The notes beneath the pieces are model-generated. The model saw only the letters and a program-made list of their open reading frames with translations, searched no databases and was not told where the DNA came from. Of a stretch of DNA of 17,046 nucleotides, positions 13,658-17,046 are shown piece by piece. The first letter of the stretch is position 1, and the number at the start of each line of letters is the position of its first letter. The position numbers were made by a program, and so were the translations under genes. This DNA comes from Candidatus Gottesmanbacteria bacterium (GTDB lineage Bacteria; Patescibacteriota; Microgenomatia; 2-02-FULL-39-11): contig JACQJU010000055.1 of NCBI GenBank assembly GCA_016204905.1, positions 1 through 17,046 of the forward strand, in the 5' to 3' direction.

Positions 13658-14392
13658 ATGCTCCATATTTCGATTGCTCCCGAAAAAATATTTACATTAC
13701 TAGAAACTATCCCTGTAACCAATTCTTTACTTACTACTTGGATAGTCATGATCGTTCTCTTGGTTTTTTCTTATGTGTCTACTCGGAGAATCTCACTTAT
13801 ACCCGGGTCTTTGCAATCGATTACCGAGATGTTGATCGAAGGTTTGTACAATCTCTATACCACCGTCATCGGTGAGAAGATCAAAACTTATTTTCCACTT
13901 CTCGCTACACTTTTTTTGTTTATTATTACTTTAAATTGGGCTGGACTACTACCAGGAGTTGGTACTATCGGTTTTCATCATCAGGAGCAAGGAGAAGAGA
14001 CACTTACTCCTCTATTTCGTTCTGGAAGCGCAGATCTCAATATGACATTAGCCTTAGCGTTAATTGCTTTCTTGGTAATCCAATATACTGGTATACGTAA
14101 CTTAGGAGCTTCTTATCTGAAAAAGTTTATCAATTTTAGCAATCCTATAAATTTTTTCGTGGGCATACTAGAACTCATATCAGAGTTTTCTAAAATTATC
14201 TCTTTTGCCTTTCGTCTTTTTGGTAATATATTTGCCGGCGAAGTACTCCTGACAGTGATTGCTTTTTTGATGCCTCTACTTGTACCATTGCCCTTTTTAG
14301 GATTGGAACTTTTTGTGGGATTTATACAGGCATTAGTTTTTTCGATGTTAACAGCTGCTTTTATTTCATTGGCACTGGCTAAAGAACATTAG
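13658..14392 (+). CDS. atpB: ATP synthase F0 subunit a
   Basis: Integral membrane subunit of 244 residues that forms the proton half-channels against the c-ring. The essential arginine is Arg186 in ISFAFRLFGNIFAGEVLL, and SADLNMTLALAL precedes it. Five to six hydrophobic segments are visible, including 24-42, 80-100, 127-146 and 195-242. A polar loop with HHQEQGEETL lies near 107-115. The end, FISLALAKEH, is typical of the family. It follows the AtpZ/I-like gene by one base with no separate ribosome site, so translation is probably coupled. The gap to atpE is AT-rich and carries the strong atpE ribosome site. Confidence 0.95.
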   Translation: MLHISIAPEKIFTLLETIPVTNSLLTTWIVMIVLLVFSYVSTRRISLIPGSLQSITEMLIEGLYNLYTTVIGEKIKTYFPLLATLFLFIITLNWAGLLPGVGTIGFHHQEQGEETLTPLFRSGSADLNMTLALALIAFLVIQYTGIRNLGASYLKKFINFSNPINFFVGILELISEFSKIISFAFRLFGNIFAGEVLLTVIAFLMPLLVPLPFLGLELFVGFIQALVFSMLTAAFISLALAKEH

Positions 14393-14428
14393 GAATTATA
14401 ATAGTTATAAACATTATAAATATTATAT

Positions 14429-14434
14429 AGGAGG
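14429..14434 (+). promoter_or_regulatory. Strong Shine-Dalgarno site of atpE
   Basis: AGGAGG, the most complete ribosome site in the window, lies four bases before the atpE ATG in an otherwise very AT-rich 46-base gap. This fits the need for about ten c subunits per complex, while the neighbouring atp genes have none. Confidence 0.8.
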
Positions 14435-14438
14435 AATT

Positions 14439-14663
14439 ATGGAAGAAGGTTTAAAATCAATCGGTACAGCCTTGGCTATCGGAGCTGGTGCTATCGGACC
14501 AGGCATTGGTATCGGTCTTATTGGGATGGGAGCGCTGCAAGCAATCGGCAGAAATCCAGAAACGGAAAGCAAAATACGTACCAATATGATTTTGGCTATA
14601 GCTTTTGCTGAGGCTGTTGCTATTTATGCTCTGGTTATTGCTCTCATTATTAAGTTTGTTTAA
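14439..14663 (+). CDS. atpE: ATP synthase F0 subunit c
   Basis: A 74-residue hairpin proteolipid that forms the rotating ring. Helix 1 contains the Gly-rich GAGAIGPGIGIGLIGMGALQAIG, the polar loop is RNPETESKIRT, and helix 2 carries the ion-binding carboxylate Glu58 in AIAFAEAVAIYALVIALI. The Gln of helix 1 and the Glu-Ser pair typical of sodium-binding rings are absent (Pro and Glu-Ala here), so proton coupling is expected. A strong AGGAGG precedes the ATG. A GC-rich hairpin (GCGGG 14670-14674 with CCCGC 14682-14686) lies just after the stop. Confidence 0.96.
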   Translation: MEEGLKSIGTALAIGAGAIGPGIGIGLIGMGALQAIGRNPETESKIRTNMILAIAFAEAVAIYALVIALIIKFV

Positions 14664-14669
14664 ATGAAT

Positions 14670-14686
14670 GCGGGAAATGTGCCCGC
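14670..14686 (+). promoter_or_regulatory. Short hairpin between atpE and atpF
   Basis: GCGGG and CCCGC form a 5-bp stem around a seven-base loop, with no T run after it. It could protect the 3' end of an atpE message or slow polymerase, but this is inference. Confidence 0.45.
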
Positions 14687-14704
14687 TTCGATCACATTAT
14701 AAGT

Positions 14705-15166
14705 ATGGATAAACTCGGTATTGAACCAATGCAATTATTATTACAAGCATTTAATTTTGTAGTCTTGGTAGTTCTTTTGTCCAAATTTCTCTATAAACCC
14801 ATACTCAAAGTCCTAGAGGAAAGAAAGAAAAAAATCGCCGAAGGACTAGCATTTACCGAAAGAGCCAAACTTGAAGAAGAAAAAGCAGAGAAAAAACGCC
14901 AAGATATCATCGACAAAGCCAAGGAAGAAGCCAAAAAGATAGTAGACGAAGGGAAAGTTGCAGGTAAAAAAATAGAAGCCGAAATCACCCAAAAAGCTCA
15001 CAAACAATCCCTTGAAATATTGGAAAAAGGAAAAAGAGATATAGAGTTAGAAAGGCAAGATATGGAAAAAAGGCTTAAAAATAAAACAGTAGAAATAGCC
15101 GAAGCAATGGTGACACACTTACTCAGGGATGTCCTCACAGAAAAAAATCAAATAAAGATTATTTAA
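14705..15166 (+). CDS. atpF: ATP synthase F0 subunit b
   Basis: A 153-residue stator subunit. One N-terminal membrane helix (about 8-30, LLLQAFNFVVLVVLLSKFLY) is followed by KPILKVLEERKKKIAEGL and a long, highly charged, alanine-containing helix to the C-terminus, which forms the peripheral-stalk coiled coil. The end EIAEAMVTHLLRDVL is the part expected to contact the delta subunit. Length and pattern are normal for the family. Order (after atpE, before atpH) is canonical. No Shine-Dalgarno site is visible upstream of 14705. Confidence 0.93.
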   Translation: MDKLGIEPMQLLLQAFNFVVLVVLLSKFLYKPILKVLEERKKKIAEGLAFTERAKLEEEKAEKKRQDIIDKAKEEAKKIVDEGKVAGKKIEAEITQKAHKQSLEILEKGKRDIELERQDMEKRLKNKTVEIAEAMVTHLLRDVLTEKNQIKII

Positions 15167-15203
15167 AAAAAATTAATAGAAGTATCAAAAAAAGTAGATT
15201 AAA

Positions 15204-15554
15204 ATGGCAGAAATTTCCCCAAAACCCAAAATTATTGTCCAAGTTCTAAAAGATTATCTTAAAGATAAAAGAGAGGAAAACTTACTTCCCGAAGTCATAA
15301 ATCTATTAGAAAACCAAATAAATAAATCTCGTAAGGCTGATCGGATTGTAGTCCAAAGCATAGTGCCTCTGGGCAATACTCACTTAACTAAAATTAAAAA
15401 AGTTGTCAACAGCGCATTGGGTCTAGATCTACCAGTTACTAACCAAATAGAAAAATCACTCTTGGGTGGTCTGACGGTTAGAGTAGGTGATTGGTTTCTC
15501 GATGCCAGTCTCCGAAGAGATTTAGACAACTTGAAAATTGTACTGCTTACCTAA
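15204..15554 (+). CDS. atpH: ATP synthase F1 subunit delta, short form
   Basis: A 116-residue protein, against about 180 for typical delta subunits. The C-terminal part is clear: IEKSLLGGLTVRVGDWFLDASLRRDLDNL matches the family ending in spacing and in the Gly-Gly, Asp and Ser positions. The preceding part is helical and charged. An in-frame TAG at 15195 means the coding region cannot extend further upstream, so the usual N-terminal six-helix domain that binds the top of F1 alpha subunits is largely missing or strongly reduced. Neither neighbour carries it as a fusion. The position between atpF and atpA is canonical. No Shine-Dalgarno site. Confidence 0.87.
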   Translation: MAEISPKPKIIVQVLKDYLKDKREENLLPEVINLLENQINKSRKADRIVVQSIVPLGNTHLTKIKKVVNSALGLDLPVTNQIEKSLLGGLTVRVGDWFLDASLRRDLDNLKIVLLT

Positions 15555-15557
15555 ACT

Positions 15558-17046
15558 ATGAAGCCAAATTCTGATCCCTCAAAAATAGCCGAAGAAATAC
15601 TAAAAAGACTCAAAAGTTATACTCCATCGGTCTCCAGCGGGTTTCAGGGTACTGTAGAAAAAATAGGCGATGGAGTAGCTCGTGTTTCCGGTTTAGCCAG
15701 TTTAGCCTATTCTGAAATGGTAGAATTTCCCCATGCTATTTTAGGAGTAGCTATCAATCTCGAAGAAAATGAAGTGGGAGTTATCATTTTGGGCGATTAT
15801 TTAAAGATAAAAGAGGGCGACAAAGTCCGAGGTACCAATCGCTTACTGTCAATAGGTGTAAGTGATAAACTAGTAGGAAGAGTTTTAGATCCCCTGGGTA
15901 AACCCCTCGATGGCAAACCGCCAGTCCCAGCTCAAAAATTTTATCCAATAGAAAAAATCGCTCCCGGTGTCACCAAAAGACAACCCGTCAATAGTCCTCT
16001 TCAGACCGGTCTCAAGGCTATCGATACCATGATTCCTATCGGTAGGGGTCAAAGAGAATTACTTATCGGCGATAGAGGTACAGGAAAAACTGCTGTGGCT
16101 ATAGATACCATCATCAATCAAAAAGGTAAAGATGTCATCTGTATCTATGTAGCTATCGGCCAAAAAGCCTCACGAGTAGCCCAAGTCATCGATGTTCTTA
16201 GTAAAAACGGCGCACTAGATCATACCATCATCATTGCTGCCAATGCCGCCGACCCAGCATCACTCCAATTTATTGCTCCTTATTCCGGCAGCGCAATCGG
16301 TGAATATTTTATGGACCAAGGAAAAGATGTGTTAGTCGTTTTTGATGATCTTTCCAAACATGCTTGGGCTTACAGACAAATATCACTTATACTCCGGCGT
16401 CCCTCTGGTCGTGAAGCCTACCCCGGTGACGTTTTTTATCTCCATAGTCGACTACTAGAAAGAGCTTGCAGGTTAAACGATAAAAACGGCGGCGGGTCAA
16501 TAACAGCCCTTCCTATCATTGAAACTCAAGCAGGAGATATGTCTGCTTATATTCCCACCAATGTAATTTCTATAACCGATGGACAGATTTATTTTGAACC
16601 CGACCTCTTTTATGCCGGTATTAGACCCGCTATCAATGTCGGTTTATCTGTTTCTCGTGTCGGTGGAGCGGCCCAAATAAAAGGCATGAAACAAGTAGCA
16701 GGTAAATTGAGACTTGATCTGGCTCAATATAGAGAATTAGCCGCTTTTGCCCAATTTGCTACTGACCTAGATCCCACTACCAAACAACAGATCGAAAGAG
16801 GCGCTCGCATGGTCGAACTCCTCAAACAAAAACAATACGAACCACTGGACGTAGAAAAACAGATCGTCCTAGTTTTTACGGGGAGCTTCGGCTTTCTAGA
16901 TGATATCCCAGTAAATAAAATTTCCCAATTCGAAAGTCAATTTTTAGATTATATAGATTCGATGGACAAAAAAGTCTTGCACGAAATCAAAAAAGAAGGA
17001 AAACTGACAGATGAAAATATAGAGAAATTAAAAAAGATAATAATAG
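15558..17046 (+). CDS. atpA: ATP synthase F1 subunit alpha (3' end outside window)
   Basis: The frame starts at ATG 15558, three bases after the atpH stop, and stays open to the window edge, giving 496 residues with only a few probably missing. The N-terminal beta barrel has VEKIGDGVARVSGL. The nucleotide domain has the P-loop GDRGTGKTA, VYVAIGQK-type segment IYVAIGQKASRVAQV, VVFDDLSKHAWAYRQISLILRRP and the alpha signature RRPSGREAYPGDVFYLHSRL. ETQAGDMSAYIPTNVISITDGQ and RVGGAAQIKGMKQVAG follow. Alpha forms the non-catalytic sites of the F1 hexamer. The gamma, beta and epsilon genes would be expected downstream. Confidence 0.97.
   Translation, partial: MKPNSDPSKIAEEILKRLKSYTPSVSSGFQGTVEKIGDGVARVSGLASLAYSEMVEFPHAILGVAINLEENEVGVIILGDYLKIKEGDKVRGTNRLLSIGVSDKLVGRVLDPLGKPLDGKPPVPAQKFYPIEKIAPGVTKRQPVNSPLQTGLKAIDTMIPIGRGQRELLIGDRGTGKTAVAIDTIINQKGKDVICIYVAIGQKASRVAQVIDVLSKNGALDHTIIIAANAADPASLQFIAPYSGSAIGEYFMDQGKDVLVVFDDLSKHAWAYRQISLILRRPSGREAYPGDVFYLHSRLLERACRLNDKNGGGSITALPIIETQAGDMSAYIPTNVISITDGQIYFEPDLFYAGIRPAINVGLSVSRVGGAAQIKGMKQVAGKLRLDLAQYRELAAFAQFATDLDPTTKQQIERGARMVELLKQKQYEPLDVEKQIVLVFTGSFGFLDDIPVNKISQFESQFLDYIDSMDKKVLHEIKKEGKLTDENIEKLKKIII

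Noticed and set aside
14439..14663. Sodium-coupled ATP synthase
   Set aside because: Subunit c lacks the helix-1 Gln and the Glu-Ser pair of sodium-binding rings, and Glu58 is followed by Ala.

Overview
This 17 kb window is AT-rich bacterial chromosome, with every gene on the + strand and almost no spacing between genes. Several traits suggest a small-genome lineage such as the Candidate Phyla Radiation (Patescibacteria): few Shine-Dalgarno sites, a very short ATP synthase delta subunit, and GC-rich palindromic repeats of the LPAGRQ-encoding type inside and between genes. That assignment is inference; no rRNA or tRNA is present to confirm it. All 16 gene ends seen use TAA or TAG, never TGA.

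Layout: (1) 2-1610, the 3' part of murT and all of gatD, the lipid II D-Glu amidation pair. (2) 1617-2767, a receiver-domain gene interrupted at a run of nine G, then a GAF-ANTAR gene, the architecture of an RNA-binding antiterminator. (3) 2768-3057, a 290-base leader region, then glnA (glutamine synthetase). (4) 4600-9267, gatC, gatA, asnS and gatB. (5) 9268-10206, a short tandem-repeat tract and a stand-alone GGDEF diguanylate cyclase. (6) 10209-13439, dnaE. (7) 13447 to the window end, an ATP synthase operon (atpZ/I-like, atpB, atpE, atpF, atpH, atpA); atpA runs off the edge.

The most interesting part is the glnA leader. A good promoter is followed by two back-to-back hairpins, each with a six-base loop having A at position 1 and G at position 4. 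The second hairpin shares bases with an intrinsic terminator, so the two cannot form together. This is the RNA signature bound by ANTAR proteins, and a GAF-ANTAR protein is encoded immediately upstream. I infer that this protein controls glutamine synthetase by antitermination. The flanking genes fit a glutamine theme: MurT/GatD and GatCAB both consume glutamine as amide donor, and glnA makes it.

A second theme is repeats. Related GC-rich palindromic elements sit in frame inside gatD (once) and gatB (twice). Related copies lie in the glnA leader, where one may supply the terminator. The same DNA is read in different frames in different host genes, so these are DNA elements tolerated in protein loops rather than protein domains.
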